Positions 22,358 to 33,771 of a stretch of DNA of 64,000 nucleotides are shown in pieces. How positions within the stretch are numbered: the stretch's first letter is position 1; each line of letters starts with the position of its first letter. The notes below the pieces were generated by a model. It worked only from the letters and a program-made list of their open reading frames with translations, did no database searches and was not told the DNA's origin. Origin of the DNA: Marasmius tenuissimus (Eukaryota > Basidiomycota > Agaricomycetes > Agaricales > Marasmiaceae); NCBI GenBank assembly GCA_029532415.1, contig JAQOTA010000052.1, forward strand, positions 3,348,001 through 3,412,000, given 5' to 3'. A program made the position numbers and the translations under genes.

Positions 22358-23931
22358 ATGAAAGTGTTGGCGGGCACAGTCTTAACCTTCTGTTATGCTT
22401 TCTCCCCGCTACCGGGAGCGTATGCTTGGGGCGCGTCAGGTCATCAAGCTGTCGGGTACGTCGTCAGGCAGGTCCTTTTATGGCTCGAATCTCACCCTGT
22501 TCTCAGATATATCGCTATGCAGGTGCATCGCAAGAACGATACTGCGAGATGTTCTGCTAATGTGTGCACCCTAGTTTCTCACCCCGAATGCCCTCTCGTT
22601 CGTGCAAGAGACGCTCGGAAGCCAGTACAACAGATCTCTTGGCGTTGCTGCCACTGTGAGTGCCCACGTTTTTGATCCTTGGTATCCGATTTAACGCCCG
22701 ATGCCTCCAGTGGGCAGACGAAACGCGGAGCAACCCAGCTTATGCTTGGTACGCCTCTGTTTAAGAACACACCTCAAGTCATTTCAACGTCATCTCATAC
22801 AGGTCCTCGCCGTTGCACTATGTCGATGCCCTCGGTGAGTAGCAGCCATACTCAACTCGACGGCAACTCATCCTCAATATGTACCCCAACTACCTACCAG
22901 ATAACCCACCGAGGACATGTAACGTCAATCAAACCCGGGATTGCACAGATGGCGCTTGTGTCTGTGAGCTCCTCTCCACCAACGTTGAACTATAAAACAC
23001 GGATCTTACGCATGTCAATCAGTGACCGCTATCGCGAACTACACTATTCGAGTGGTCGACGAGTCCTTGAGTGCTACTCAGACGCAGGAGGCGCTCAAAT
23101 TTCTCGATCACGTATGTCAAATCCACTCGCTGTCCCGCTCCCTCTGTTGACACCTTACCTTCGTACATAGTTCATCGGAGACATCGGCCAACCTCTCCAC
23201 GTCGAAAACGATGCCGTCGGTGGGAACGACATCTCTGTCAAGTGTAGCGGGTCGACGTCGAATTTGCATTCCGTGAGTTCAAAGACTGGATTTTCAGCAT
23301 GCCGGTGGTAGCTAATCGATGTCCATTTTGTCTAGGTCTGGGGTATGTGACGACACACTACCGTCTGCTTTTACACTCCTTGCTGACAGTGGCCGTGGAT
23401 AGACTCAGGCCTGATCAACAGGCTCTTACAGACGAACTATGACAACTCGGTAACAAACTGGGTGAATACACTCGTCACTCGAATCAAGGTATGCCGTTGG
23501 CGAAAGCAAATGGTTTTCTTCCCGCTGACGATCGTTCGTTTGTTTTCCGTAGACCGGAACGTACAGATCCTCCGCAGCCGGATGGATCTCCTGCTCTTCG
23601 ACAACACAAACCGAGTTTAGCGACGACACTGCAACTTCAGGAAAATTAGTTCGACGGGCGGCCCCGTTGGCGTGTCCCCTCGTATGGGCTCGAGAGTCGA
23701 ACGCTTTGGTTTGTGTACGTCTAGCTCTACCGTTAATTGACCGTTTCTCGAAGGCTAATCTTTCGATTCTTCTTGCAGTCGTACGTGTTCACCTACCCCC
23801 AATTCTCGGATCTGTGTTCGACAAATTACTATACCGGTGCCGTACCGCTTATCGAGACGCAGATCGCGAAGCAGGGGTATCGGTTGGCGGCGTGGTTGAA
23901 TGTTTTGTTTGATGGGAGAACTGGGCTTTGA
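22358..23931 (+). CDS. secreted S1/P1-type nuclease, many short introns
   Basis: This is a zinc-dependent single-strand nuclease/3'-nucleotidase acting outside the cell. MKVLAGTVLTFCYAF...GAYA is a signal peptide; cleavage would expose the N-terminal Trp of WGASGHQAVGYV, the Zn-binding Trp1/His6 pair. Further ligands are seen in spliced exons: WADE (Asp), SPLHYVD (His), FLDHFIGDIGQPLHVEN (His, Asp, His) and NLHSVWD (His, Asp), so all nine family ligands appear present. Downstream exons contain ISCSSTTQTEFSDDTATS and cysteine pairs for disulfides, then QIAKQGYRLAAWLNVLFDG before TGA 23929-23931. Around eight introns of 45-70 nt interrupt it; the reading frame can be joined throughout. Function follows from the family; secretion is inferred. 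Confidence 0.9.
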
Positions 23932-24512
23932 GTGCGGGGGCACGAAGGGGATGGTGGTTTGAGTCAAGGATTCGGGATTGTCTGGTTCTCGATCTGGATA
24001 CCCAGTAGGTGCCTACAGTCAGTTCAGGATGTACGGTATTCGGATGCTCGCTATCTACGTTCATGGGTGTTGCCTTTGAACAGACTATCCGTCGTTGCTG
24101 ATGAATGCGCTAGTATGGCTTTGAGTAAGCGCCGGCGCCTAAACAGCAGCTTGAACTAGCCCACTGTTGACTACGACATGCAATGGACGTTGGCGTTCAC
24201 GAGTCAACTAGATGTGTAGACTTGGGAAAATAGTGAGGAGTATACTCTGGACATCGAGGCCAGTTTTCAGCTTCTGGACAACTTGTAACCACAACATTGA
24301 CAACTCGATTTATCTTTCGTACGTGTACATCGAACAAGACCATGACCTAAACAACCAATACAAAGCTCGCAAGTCGAATTCTCTGTATTTTCTTTTCATC
24401 TCTCTTGAGCAGGCACCAGGCAAATTATTTGTTGAATCCTGTCGCATCATGTTAGAATGACCAGCCATGCGAGGAAGTCAGTCGCAATCTAACTTACAAA
24501 GGAGATCAGCCT
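23932..24512. other. convergent intergenic region
   Basis: The nuclease gene ends on plus and the lectin gene on minus. A minus-strand GTAAGT at about 24489-24494, just after the lectin stop, may be the donor of a 3' UTR intron. Nothing else was recognised. Confidence 0.4.
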
Positions 24513-24878
24513 TCAACGGATCTGGCCACCAGTCTGGGAAGCCCAGACAGGATTCCCTCCCTTGGAGTAAACGCACAAGTTGCCATCGTCCTGGCAAACC
24601 AGCGCGTAGGGGTGGTTGTTCCCATTAGTCTGGGTAGCCCAAACTGGGGTTCCTTCGGCGGTATAACCGCAGCAGTTCCCATCGGTCTGCATCTTCACGA
24701 ACGAGATCTTCTTGCCGTCGAAGGACCAGAGCTTTTTGCCGTCGCCGATGAGCTCGAGGTTGCCCTCGTTGGTGACATTGAACACGACGCGCTTGCTTTT
24801 GGACTGGAGGCCGTAGCCACGACCGATGACACCGTTTTCGGGGAGGGTGTCGAAGTAGGCGGTGTAGACATAAGTCAT
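24513..24878 (-). CDS. GNA-type (bulb-type) mannose-binding lectin, 121 aa
   Basis: The protein MTYVYTAYFDTLPENGVIGR... has three beta-prism-II subdomains. Two show the mannose-site pattern QxDxNxxxY: MQTDGNCCGYTAEGTPVWA and CQDDGNLCVYSKGGNPVWA. The first is more diverged (NEGNLELIGDGKKLWS). The expected consensus is QxDxNxVxY, so sites 2 and 3 are nearly intact with Cys or Gly in place of Val. There is no signal peptide, so the protein is probably cytosolic like other fungal defence lectins (comitin-like proteins); that role is inferred, not shown. A single exon encodes it, unusual among its intron-rich neighbours. TATA sequence is present upstream. Confidence 0.88.
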   Translation of the reverse strand: MTYVYTAYFDTLPENGVIGRGYGLQSKSKRVVFNVTNEGNLELIGDGKKLWSFDGKKISFVKMQTDGNCCGYTAEGTPVWATQTNGNNHPYALVCQDDGNLCVYSKGGNPVWASQTGGQIR

Positions 24879-24954
24879 CGCGGAGGTGGATATGTGGGAT
24901 TTCTGGTTTGGATCGGAGGAACTGCTTGTTCTGGGAGCAGGGTGGCTTGCTCTT

Positions 24955-24967
24955 GTTGTATTTATAC
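24955..24967 (-). promoter_or_regulatory. TATA box of the lectin gene
   Basis: On the minus strand GTATAAATACAAC lies about 80 bp upstream of the lectin ATG at 24878. Confidence 0.55.
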
Positions 24968-25614
24968 TTCAAACCAGGGAGCACCAATTTGGTGTCAAAA
25001 GTTCTTTCTAGATTCATTAATGTTGAACGAGCAAGTTTAGCTTGTGAATCTGTCGCTTCGAGAAGGTCAGAAGGTAACAGATATCAAGGGTGCAAGGGGC
25101 CTCTACTGAGAATACTTCAAGTTCGCCGCTCCGCTCTAGACAAACGCCGCATAGCCGACCCCATTTACACTGGACGTATTGGTTCTAGTACTCCAGGACT
25201 TGTGTATTTCATTTCTCGAGATGAACAGACAACCCCATTCCACAAAGTCGCCCACTGAACTTACATCCTTCCTGTCACCGTGTGATTAAGGGCTCCAAAA
25301 GTCTTCAATTATTTCTGGGAACGGAGAGATAAGAACCGGACGTGTCGATTCTCATGTCAAGGAAATTTGGGGTAGATACGCGCCGCACAGGGGGAAGTTT
25401 GACTGCAACTCCCAAAATCGACCCGAACAAGTCTCAGGACGATGAGCACGGGGATTCTTTCGTCTGTCGATGAACCCCTGCCGAGGCTTCAATTTACTTT
25501 CGAAACGGCGCGGGAACCCCAAAAATCACCAGGTTTACTATAGTACACATCGAACGGTGCAAACAGCACGTGCGTAGTACTCAGCTCTCATCAGCGCCAT
25601 CATGCACCATTCGT
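24968..25614. other. intergenic, nothing recognised
   Basis: Upstream flank of the lectin gene and 3' flank of the dead NAD(P)-binding gene. A plus-strand frame at 24908-25258 has no recognisable product. Confidence 0.4.
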
Positions 25615-27106
25615 TTATGCCTTTTGGAGGCTCAACTTGTATGACTCGACTTCCCCTCGAACGCTTGCCAGGAGGTCCTTTGTAGTCTTGGTGGGCGTCC
25701 ATTCTAGCTGAGTACTTGCTCTATTACTTGCACATCTCATGTTGGAGCCAATGATGCCCGGCTGAGAGCCAGTATTGAGGTGAGGGACGTTGGATGAAAG
25801 TCTTGATACTATTGCTCACCATAGATCCATAATATCTGGCACATTATTCCTTCGTGATCGGCGTCAGCTCAGTACTGGTACCTTTGAGTCTTCCAAGGTC
25901 CTTCAAAGCTTCGGAGAGTGCTTCGCCTAGCTCGTAGAACTTGATTTCATCTGATTCGACAAAGAAATAGCCTTGTTTTCCGTGAGCGACTCCTCCATCA
26001 AGTTTGTCGTTGGTAACGATCGCCGTAAATAGTTTGGCGTACACGTCTGTAACTTTTGAGTAAAAAGTAACTTGGGCTTCCTTCATATTTTGTACCGGAG
26101 CCAAGTCCAAATGGCAGCTAGTCTATATGCACGGTGGGCCAAAGATTATTGCCTTTCCCGATAATAAAACCTTGACCTCTGGCAATAGCCGTCGGCACAG
26201 TAAGGCTGAGAACGTGGATTTGGTGTTCTGAATGCCCGCGTCAATGATCGGGGCCTTTGGCATACCGTATGGTGCTGAGGGCGTGACGATGAAGGTTTTG
26301 ACATATCCTGGAATTAGGGTGCGAGTGTAACGTTGAGGGCCTCAAGACAGCGACGAGGATTCAGAAGTTCAGATTCCCACCTTCTTAATCAGCATCGAGA
26401 ATCTTGAGTTCAGGAAGTCGATGGAGGGCATCGGGAGCGATCGTAGCCATTTGAGCGATGTCGTTGTCGTTTCAGATTACTTGACTGGGTTCCCTGCCTG
26501 CGTCGTCGGCGAGAACGCCTAAATACAGGATTATGATACGTCGAATCGTCAGATTTGACGAGAGGTGAGTTAGTTCACGAACTAGTCCTCGACTATATGT
26601 CAACAGTATGAGTTCTAGTCAGCACATTCTGACAACCCGAGGATCGCTCACCGTATGTTTCAAAACAGGCGCCTTTCGTGTAGCTTCGTAACGTCTTTTC
26701 AGCCCATCTAGGATTGCCCCGACTGCATACATATCATCAGAGTTGGCCTGAGGTCAGGTCAGACAATCCGTGATGAATACCACACGAATCGAATCGTACC
26801 ATGGCCAGCACAGTGTCCGCTTGAGAGCTCTCTCTCACCACTAGCTCACGATCACGATGGGAGCCTAAAATTCCCTGCACGTCAAAGAGATCTTCCAGTT
26901 TCTTGGCCTTGTCAGAGCTGCGGACAATTGCTCGAAATTCGAATTTGGATCGGGCGTTTGGAAGGTTGAGTAGACGAGTTAGGACGCTCCCGCCGATGTA
27001 ACCTGGATGATTCCGCCATGAGGCACAAATGAAGAGAAGCGGGCCAGTGCAACTTACCAGTAACGCCGGTGAGAAGGACGACAGCCTTTTGAGTCGCAGT
27101 GAACAT
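25615..27106 (-). pseudogene. NAD(P)-binding epimerase/NmrA-like gene, disabled (copy A)
   Basis: Exons on the minus strand from ATG 27106 match the three sister genes: MFTATQKAVVLLTGVTG, YIGGSVLTRLLNLPNARSKF, RAIVRSSDKAKKLEDLF, then GVLADDAGREPSQVI. There a TGA (26472-26474) stands where the sisters have Trp (TGG), and a TAA (26385-26387) stands where they have Gln/His or Glu after DAD. The 10 nt microexon coding HTSGTG in the sisters is altered to encode Ser-Arg-Thr. The C-terminus (DLLASVRGEVESYKLSLQKA) is still readable to TAA 25615-25617. Other exons look intact, so decay is recent. Closest in layout to copy B at 29.7-31.2 kb. Confidence 0.85.
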
Positions 27107-27838
27107 ATTGCTGTGATTAGGGGGGGTGTTGGTACATATCGCATATATATATACTTCCCAATCGACTTACGAATTCGAGATAGAATCTCATTAGTGGGCT
27201 TGTAGTGCACTAACTGACCAAAAACGATCACCTTCGATTTCGGCGCCATAGAACCGCGGGGATGCCGGAGGCGATTGGGAACGAGCTGGACGGTAAAAGG
27301 CGTACAACGGACTGATTATGCCGCGAGAAGGAAGCGACTAGAGGTGTGGCTATATCTGACAGCAGCAAGAGAAAGGTGGAAGTCAAAGCGCAAGTTGTGT
27401 TCGATGACGTCAAGAAACGTGGGAATACGTACGTGAATGTCCATGAAGGGCCTTGAACTTGAAGACCTTGCCTCTCACCTTCACGACCAGCACTCCGCAC
27501 CACCCGTCTATGTGCAATCATGGACCTGGGAACATACTCAAAACTGAGCGAGAAACAGCCGAGCAGTTTTCGAGTTAAGCGGATCCTACACTAATAAAGT
27601 TGGAATTGCAGCAGCCATTCAATATTCAAGACGCGAGTGTAAATTTAGCTGGTGGTATCCAGTACATGATTTGTGCGTTCTACGATGTTAACTCCGGATC
27701 ATTACACCACTGGAACGCTCCTGAAGCTTAGTGCGTGCACGTTCAACTGCTTGGCCGAGCCGTTCAACAAGGCTGGCTCTAGTATCTGGCAACTATCGAC
27801 TGGTCTAGAGAGAACGACTTGTGAATGGAAGCTTTGAC
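27107..27838. other. duplicated upstream flank
   Basis: Sequence around 27300-27400 (AGGTGTGG, then a variant of CATATCTAACAG and GGTGGAAGTCAAA) recurs at about 31610-31700 upstream of copy B, so the flank was duplicated with the gene. The end of the F-box gene lies just beyond. Confidence 0.5.
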
Positions 27839-29318
27839 CTAGCCTTCGTCTTCCTCAAACTCCTCAAAGCACCAGCAGGTGTCCTCGTGCTCCAATTGCC
27901 CAAAAACTCGCATCCATCTCCACTCATCATCGTAACGAAATACGCCGTACTTCGTTCCTTTTCCCTCCAGGACTTCAAGCCTGGGCAAAAGATTCCCGAG
28001 AAGGGTAAGAGTCGATAACCTCGAACCACGCAACGAAATAGCTCTGTCAATCATGGCAGAGGTCTCGTCGAACACCAGGCGGACTTCCGTCAGTCTACGC
28101 GTTGATTTGGCCTCCAACGTAACCAGGAGAAGTTCCATGGCTACCTTGTGGTAGTGTGATAAGGATGGTGTGATCTCTCGGATGTAGAGAGACTTCAGAT
28201 TGGAAAGGAATACCCGCGGGCTGATACCGAGGGTGGAGGATGTGAGTTCAGTAAGGAAAGCCTCGATGCAAGTCTGCGGTTGGACTTTCCAATGTGGAGT
28301 CGACGTTTCTACGATCCTACAGCCTTCGAGGTTGGGAAGAGAGTGCAGGAGGTACACGATGGAGCTGGGTTTCAGGTTTCCTGCGGATAAAGAAAAGTTT
28401 CTCACTGATTGGAGCTGGGGTAAAGACCTCAGGAGAGAATGAGGTATCCCATCCCGAGCTACGAGGTCTACCGTAACTAGCGATGGTAGAATCAGGGTTT
28501 CGAGCCATGGATGGTGCATGCTGCTCGCTCCGTATATATTAATACGGAGCCTTTCTAGCGAGAAAGAGGCTAGCTCTGGGATGGTTGTTTGACTGGGTCC
28601 GATGTTCCCCCTCAGTGAGGTTCAACGAGCGAAGGTTTCGCATTTTTCCAAATCCTGAGAAAAATCCCGAAGAGTCATGACCAGAGTTGGCGTCGAGATA
28701 AGTGATTGCGAGGGTCTCGATGGTCCGGAGCAGGAACAAATCATGCCTGATGAATGTATCTGCGGAACATCGAATCCTCTTCACGGCGGGGGCACGCTGG
28801 AGCGCCTCGATCCTACCTGAAATGTTCAATGTACAGGGCCGTACTGGTATGATGTCGAGTGTTACTAGGTTGCACAATTTGCTGGTGGTGGACTCGAGTA
28901 GACCGCTGGGGTTATCGGGGGTTTTCCAAAGTCGTTCGAACCTCACAGTAGTAAGTCGAAATAATCGGAATCGCGGGAGGTGCTGCATAATCAAGGACAG
29001 GAGTGGTTCTGGTTCGAACGATCTGTCCATTATGCACACCTGCAAACTAACGCCCGCAGAGAGATTTAGATATGATTCCAGGAGCAGGCAAATGTCTTTC
29101 TGGCGACGGCCATAGAGTTCCAGATATATGGAAGACCACAATGATGGAGTGGTCAAAGTAACCTTCCTCCACCCTCTGCATACGTGGGATAACGTGTAGG
29201 GACCCACGCGGATGTAGTTCCTCGACCCGTAGAGCCCTCCCCGTAGCGAACAGCAGATGTAGGAAAAGATTTCGATCCATATTTCATTCGGGATGGTTGT
29301 AAGCCGAAGGTTTGACAT
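27839..29318 (-). pseudogene. F-box protein gene, one-base frameshift (copy F1)
   Basis: ATG 29318 opens MSNLRLTTIPNEIWIEIFSY, an F-box core, then YTLSHVCRGWRKVTLTTPS and LWSSIYLELYG, followed by leucine-rich segments. At a run of five C (28607-28611, GGGGG on the minus strand) the frame is lost: MRNLRSLNLTEG runs into junk and stops. The alternative frame continues NIGPSQTTIPELASFSLERL and then the frame 28519-27839 (LILPSLVTVDLVARDGIPHS) to a Glu/Asp-rich end. This matches the paralogue at 59586-61071 along the whole length. The break is either real or a homopolymer sequencing error; function, if any, would be SCF substrate recognition. It lies 393 bp after copy B. Confidence 0.8.
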
Positions 29319-29711
29319 GACTGGGACATTGAGTCAGTCCAGATGGCACGAGATATAGGAAACGAACGACACTGACACTCTGAGCCCGTTGATGGTGATG
29401 GAAGTTCGAGAGAAACTGAATATCGAACTCACGCAACCATGTACAACCCCGCATACTAGCTTGAAATCCCACGATTCCAATTGAAATATTGATCTTGAAC
29501 AGCCAACATACCCACCTGATGCTCCGCAACGACTGTACCACTGTAGCTTTTGGCGCTAACTCCACAGGTGCTGTAGTAGCGGCAGACAGTCAGTTGTACG
29601 CGGCGGGCACGGCCTCATCATTCATCTCATTGAACACCTATAAGTACCTATACACGCGGGCGGCTGCACACCCATCATCAAAAGCTCTTCGCCGCTTCAT
29701 TCATTATTCCT

Positions 29712-31204
29712 TCAACTATCCTGTGAGCTTAACATATAACCAACCTCCTCTCGCACGCTGGCCAGGAGGTCCTTCGTAGTCTTCTTAGGTTTCCATCCTA
29801 ACTGGTTTCTCGCCCGAGTACTTGCACACCGGGTGTTAGACCCGGCCATAGTATATACCATGTCGGCCTAGAGGGGGAGCCACCCGGCGAGTTGTAATGA
29901 ACATTCAAAATTGAGGATCTAGCCCGCTCACCATGGGACCAAGGTATTTTGCACACTCTTCTTTCGTGATTGGCGTCGGGTCAGTGCTGGTGCCTCTAAG
30001 TTTTCCGAAGTGTTTTAGAGCCTTGGATACTTCCTCAGCCACCTCGTAGAAGGTGAATTCATCCGCTCCGACGGTGAAGTAACCTTCGCTACCGTGGGGA
30101 AGTCCATCCTTGTTGTCATCAACGACTGCGGCGGTGAATAATTTGGTGTACACATCTGCGACTGTTTAGCGATTATTGAGTAGAATACTTTATTTTGACC
30201 ACGATGACACGTACGCTCGTCAATATGTGCTGTTGGCCATATGTTATTACCTTTCCCGACAATAAAACCTTGGCCTCTTGGGAAGGCAGCCGCAGTCAAG
30301 AAAGTGTAAAACGCGGATCTGGGGTTCTGGATGCCAGCGTCGACGAGCGGGGTTTTGGGGACACCGTGTATTGCTGAGGGTACTACAATGTAAGCTTTGA
30401 TGTATCCTAGGTAGCGAAAGAACGTTGATATCAGGTAGAGAAAATGAGGATCGACATGAGCACACACCCCCTTCATCAGCATCAAGAACTTTGAGCTCGG
30501 GAGGTCGATGTATAGTGTCGGGGGCAATTGTAGCCATTTGTGCAGTATTGGCATCGTCCCAGATGACTTGACTCGATTTACCGCCTGCGTTGTCGGATAA
30601 GACCCCTACGTAGATGAACAGTAAGAAACAGTCCGGTCGAGTTAGACTCATGCTCGAGTCAAGTACGCACCAGTTCCCGACTGTACATTGGTCGTGAAAA
30701 CCTGAGTCAATCGTTCACCGTAGCCTGGGAGAATTACTCACCGTATGGACCAATACTGGAGCCCGGCCCGTCGTTTGGTAGCGTCTTTTCAGCCCAATGA
30801 GTATCGCTCCAAGCGATTTCATGTCATCACAGTCCGCCTGAGACGTTAACTACACAACCAGAAACAATCATCACGTAAATCGAGACATACCATAGCTAGC
30901 ACGACGTCTGCTTGCGACGTCTCCCTGACCATCAACTCAATGTCAAGGTGTGATCCCAAAATCGCATTGACCCCAAAGAGGTCCTTGAGTTTCTGTGCTT
31001 TGTCAGAGTTTCGGACGATTGCTCGAAAATCGAATTTGGAGCTGGCGTCTGGAAGGGCGAGAAGTCGGGACAGGACGGTTCCACCAATATATCCTGAGGC
31101 AGTTCCAGTTTGAGAACGGGGCACAGATGGGAAGAATAGGGCCAAGCCGACTTACCAGTAACACCGGTGAGGAGAACAACAGTCTTTGGACTCGGAGGAG
31201 ACAT
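29712..31204 (-). CDS. NAD(P)-binding epimerase/NmrA-like protein, copy B
   Basis: Starts at ATG 31204 with MSPPSPKTVVLLTGVTG, then YIGGTVLSRLLALPDASSKF (TGxxGxxG Rossmann loop), RAIVRNSDKAQKLKDLFGV, ADCDDMKSLGAILIGLK, an HTSGTG motif built across a 10 nt microexon, VLSDNAGG, IWDDANTAQMATIAP, YIKAYIVVPSAIHG (the Tyr/Lys region of the atypical SDR), PRGQGFIVGKGNNIWPTAHI, VDDNKDGLPHGSEGYFTVG and, after another intron, ADMVYTMAGSNTRCASTRAR, NQLGWKPKKTTKDLLASVRE. All frames join; no stops were seen. The product is about 350 residues, cytosolic, with unknown substrate. Fungal relatives are annotated only as NAD(P)-binding or epimerase-like. Confidence 0.85.
30671..30680 (-). other. 10 nt microexon of copy B
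   Basis: On the minus strand TCGGGAACTG lies between acceptor TGTACAG and donor GTGCGT. It encodes Ser-Gly-Thr and the first base of Gly in the HTSGTG motif. Copies C and D have the same-sized exon at the same place. Confidence 0.8.
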
Positions 31205-32805
31205 GTTACTTTGTATGATCAGTTCTGAGCCCGTATTGGAAAACCTGGATCAGCGAAGGTGGATTGTATGTATACCCCTCCCAGCCCGATTATAAAGCCA
31301 GAGAACGAATGCCGTTAGGCAAAGGTCTTATACATTAGAAGAAAATCGTGTTCAACATGTTTATTCCAGGGAGTAATCCTGTGGAGACGCTTGGAGGTTA
31401 CCCGAACCAATCGGAAAAGCCGACTCGCGATTTATCTGCGTCTTGGACCATTGAATATGACACGACCTGATCTTTACTGGTTTGACCGAGACAGTCAGCT
31501 TATAAAGCCACCCGGGAGAGGTCGGTACCACTAGTTAGAAGCGGACTGAGTCACTGAGCGGTGTGGGCCGAGACCATCGTTTGTATGCATACAGTGCCAA
31601 GTCTGAGCAGGAGGCGACCAGAGGTGTGGAGAGGTGTGGCAGGGTGCAGTCATATCTAACAGTGACGCGAGAAGGTGGAAGTCAAAACACAGGTTATGAC
31701 TCTGGCGCCAAGAACTATCTGGAGGGCGTGGGAAAGTGCTCTTGTAATCCACTGACAAACGCGCTGTGGGTGTCTGTGTGCGCTCACGCCCCTCTCACCG
31801 CAATGACCACCACACCCCAAATTTCCAACTTTAACAATTCATATATTCTCCAAACTGGCCCCAATTGTGCTCGAAAGTGATGCAGCGAGCCTCCTATGCT
31901 AATTTAGGCTGGGTCAATGAATCTCTCTCAGCATACAGAAACCCGATCTGGCGGTCAAATGTTGGTGGGAATCGGGATCAAGGTCTCCTTGCGTGCGTCC
32001 TGCCATCTCATGTCTCGTAAAAATATTCATAAATGATGTGCTAGTCAGAAGGAGGCTCCCTCGCTGAAATCAGCCTTCAAGCTTTACTTGCCATCTTTGC
32101 TAGGAAAGACGCAATTGCAAGCGATGAAGCAATGGAGAAGTTCAATCTGTGCCATTACTCCCGAATAACTCTTTACTTTCTTTCCCGGTACCTACGACTC
32201 GTGGCCAAATGCTTCGCCGACGGTGGCCATACGCTTCGCCGTCGCATCAACTACATTTTGAATTCTGGATATCTTCCGTCCATGCAGCCACCTCCATCGT
32301 GGTAACCCGGGCTGCAGCTCATCAGGAACTGCACAGGGACACTTGAATGTTTGCTCCCAAAAGCCACTCGAAAAACACATGGATGCACCTTCTCCTTCCC
32401 CAGCATCTTGAATGGAATACAACATTCCAGTCCTATTAGTCAACTGCGTCACTTGCCCTAGGAGTCAAGTCTTCTCGCGACCGTTTCCAGCTTCTTTTCG
32501 CGGGAATCATTGGACCTCGGGGAAATCTCTTTTCGAGCAGTTCGCAAGTCATTCCGGTCTGAATTCCATTCATAGTGCAGCTGACAGCTGACTGCCCGAG
32601 TAACATCACCATGGGATCCCCACTCATCATCTGACCCGAAATAACACATGCGCCTACGAATTTCTCACCCAGTACTCTGAAACAGAACTGGATTTGGGTG
32701 AGCGAATATAAAGTTGTTCATTGTCATCAGCTGGTTTCAGGATTCTAGGACTCCTCCCCTCGAGTGCCCTTGACACCTCGACCTCTGAAGTCGCCTTTAC
32801 GGAAC
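31205..32805. other. intergenic, nothing recognised beyond the duplicated flank
   Basis: Holds the promoter of copy B, the repeated flank at about 31610-31700, and the 5' region of the small secreted protein gene. No coding exon was recognised in between. Confidence 0.45.
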
Positions 32806-33483
32806 ATGTTCGCTCGACTTGCCCCCCTCTTCGTCTGTGTCTTAGGCGCCATTTCTGCGATCGCCAACCCGGCGCCAGATGCGAGCACTGAAGGCGCTGT
32901 CGCAGATTTGGGTGGACTTGGTATTGGAGATATCATCAACTTATTGGGTCTTGGTCTCATCGAGAACATCACGACCTTCATCACTGCAAGTTCTTCCGAC
33001 CCTTCCGTTGCTCGGTTAGATTATGAACCTTTTTACCTTTAGTTAGACACGCTGGAGACCAACCTGGCCAGCGCAGCGTTCCGCGTCAAGAACCCTCTGC
33101 CTATCGAGCTCACTCTTGACTCCGTGACCGCGAAAGCTGGGCTGAACGGGACCACGTACGCGGAATTCACTCACACCTTCACACCTCCTCTCGTCGTCCC
33201 TATCTTGGGCAAGAAAGATAGTCCGAGAATCGAAAACGTCAACCTGGTCCAAGGAGCTACGGCTTCGCTCGATATCATCCCGTTCGGAGTCTTGGATCTA
33301 CAGGATACTGATGTTAAGGTTCGGGCTGGGACGATCTTTGGCCTTGGGGGCATTCCCATCCCTATCGACAACCTGAAGCAGAGCAATGTCCCTGCGGCGT
33401 GAGTTACTTCTTGGACCTCGGTTCCTTGTAGCAGTTCGTTGACAAGATTCACGTCTTCCAGGTACAACCTTGAACTCAGCTGA
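32806..33483 (+). CDS. small secreted protein, LEA2/WHy-like fold, three exons
   Basis: MFARLAPLFVCVLGAISAIA is a signal peptide with cleavage near NPAPDA. The mature part contains LASAAFRVKNPLPIELTLDS and VTAKAGLNGTTYAEFTHTF, a pattern like LEA14/WHy beta-sandwich domains (NP-L-P-hydrophobic-x-L), then PFGVLDLQDTDVKVRAGTIF. Exons are 32806-32985, 33043-33398 and 33462-33483, in frame. The first intron uses a GC donor (GCAAGT after ACT) rather than GT. The protein is about 185 residues and probably extracellular or cell-wall associated. The LEA-type assignment is my reading of the pattern and is not certain. Confidence 0.7.
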
Positions 33484-33771
33484 AGGAGAAACTATCCAGC
33501 GCAGTGCAATTGAATTGTTCGTTCTTCGTGTATGAGCTCCTCATTGATCCAGAACGCGTTGTCTTTTGTAGTCTCATAACAATAGTATCAATACGAGTCC
33601 AGTGTCAATTCACACAACGGACTCGTAACAAATCCAGCCTGAGTGAGCCATGAGTGCAAGCGGACCGGAGTATGACACGGTATTCTCAGTCCCGAAGAGA
33701 CGCGTGGTCGCGACATCTCGTGCTTGATTTCCAACCTCGACGAAGCTTTTAGCTAAATTTGGTATCAAGTC
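33484..33771. other. short intergenic
   Basis: Promoter of the aminopeptidase gene; nothing else was seen. Confidence 0.4.

Noticed and set aside
24612..25040. Plus-strand frame of 142 codons
   Set aside because: It is the reverse shadow of the lectin gene and its promoter.
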